A stretch of DNA of 64,000 bases from contig JACRPF010000019.1 in the NCBI GenBank assembly GCA_016214035.1, forward strand, positions 1 through 64,000, in the 5' to 3' direction. This document shows positions 63,524 through 64,000 of the stretch, in pieces. The position numbers and the translations under genes are program-made. Each line of letters opens with the position of its first letter. Within the stretch, counting starts at the first letter, position 1. The stretch comes from Spirochaetota bacterium (GTDB lineage Bacteria > Spirochaetota > Brachyspiria > Brachyspirales > JACRPF01). Under the pieces are notes generated by a model. It was given only the letters and a program-made list of their open reading frames with translations, ran no database searches and was not told the origin of the DNA.

Positions 63524-64000
63524 ATGAAAAATCAATTTATCCGCTGTCTTCATCTCGATCTGAAAGGTCTTCCGCCGACGGCATCACGGCTCTTGTCGCT
63601 GCTTGACATCATGCATGCGTCGGGTTTCAACGCGGTGCTCGTTGAATGGGAGGACATGTTCCCATGGACAGTCGACCGGAAGTTCCGCGCGACGACTGCA
63701 TACCGTGAGACTGACATAAAACGTTTTGCCGCAAAAGCGCGTAGACTCGGCATCGAGATAATACCGCTCGTACAATGTCTGGGACACATGGAAATGGTGC
63801 TGCGACTGCCGAAATATGCACGGCTTCGCGAAGTCGCCGGACAGAATGACGTGATGAACCCGTTGGCGCCCGGCGCCCGCGAACTGGTGCGATCGATGGT
63901 GAACGATGCGCTCAGACTTACCCCCGACGTCCGTTATTTTCATCTCGGCGGCGACGAGGCATGGACATTCGGCAAGCATAATGATACGGCGGCATATATC
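63524..64000 (+). CDS. GH20-like glycosidase, 3' end beyond the window
   Basis: The first 159 codons are present. They show a TIM-barrel start (RCLHLDLKGLPPTASRLLSLLDIM, FNAVLVEWEDMFPW), RRLGIEIIPLVQCLGHMEMVLRLPKY and the catalytic Asp-Glu pair in YFHLGGDEAW, as in family 20 beta-N-acetylhexosaminidases. There is no signal peptide. GAGGAG lies seven bases before the ATG. The gene runs off the right edge. Confidence 0.88.
   Translation, partial: MKNQFIRCLHLDLKGLPPTASRLLSLLDIMHASGFNAVLVEWEDMFPWTVDRKFRATTAYRETDIKRFAAKARRLGIEIIPLVQCLGHMEMVLRLPKYARLREVAGQNDVMNPLAPGARELVRSMVNDALRLTPDVRYFHLGGDEAWTFGKHNDTAAYI

Overview
The window looks like a chromosome segment of a Gram-negative, free-living bacterium with moderately high GC. 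Two CsgG-type secreted proteins, several lipoproteins with a clear lipobox, putative outer-membrane beta-barrels, the futalosine menaquinone genes mqnE and mqnA, and long TPR proteins fit Spirochaetota best. I infer this from protein style only; no rRNA or other decisive marker is present, and a related polysaccharide-degrading lineage is possible.

Layout. Bases 1-1342 are an IS481-type insertion sequence whose left tip is cut by the window edge. Bases 1343-2640 are an AT-rich, gene-poor island with a 21-bp phased repeat array, a tiny gene with its own terminator, and a long inverted repeat. From 2637 to 16457 one minus-strand block carries ftsQ, two TPR proteins, a HAD phosphatase, a CsgG-like protein, galE, trmL, a methyltransferase, a 925-residue PHP/membrane fusion, a GNAT enzyme, rarA and unknowns. 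Bases 16571-25851 (minus) carry an acyl-CoA dehydrogenase with its own promoter and terminator, an ABC-F ATPase, a NeuB-type sugar synthase, a membrane zinc peptidase, an acyltransferase, a DUF6498-like membrane protein and leuS. A divergent promoter pair separates leuS from plus-strand genes: a toroid-fold protein, a transglutaminase-like membrane protein and an HD phosphohydrolase. Bases 30535-36311 (minus) form an argD-argF-mqnE-mqnA operon with a PseG-methyltransferase fusion downstream. Then follow a sulfatase and a 2-hydroxyacid dehydrogenase.

At 38951 a plus-strand unit begins with a sigma-70 factor that carries eight decapeptide repeats in place of region 1.1, followed by hemW. A higBA toxin-antitoxin pair sits just behind hemW, and a second diverged copy of the hemW 3' end lies beyond it, which suggests the module was inserted there. 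Bases 42134-53609 (minus) hold secreted or surface proteins (SH3-like lipoprotein, alpha/beta hydrolase, Ala/Lys-rich cysteine protein, lipoprotein, CsgG/barrel protein), an ABC-2 exporter, an oxidoreductase and an amidohydrolase. Bases 53761-61336 (plus) hold rmuC, a DUF523/DUF1722 protein, a DUF401 permease and a cbiM/cbiQ/cbiO cobalt or nickel importer with a small putative outer-membrane protein between cbiM and cbiQ. The window ends in a sugar-utilisation locus: a GH4 glycosidase and the start of a GH20-like enzyme.

The most unusual signals are (1) degenerate 21-bp phased repeat arrays in intergenic DNA, strongest at 43602-43862 and 1829-2035, with weaker phasing before three other genes; (2) the repeat-tailed sigma factor; (3) the duplicated hemW 3' end around higBA; (4) a 24-bp perfect inverted repeat with a folded interior at 44130-44250; (5) an ABC-F protein in which exactly one composite ATP site looks dead; and (6) the PHP/membrane and PseG/methyltransferase fusions.
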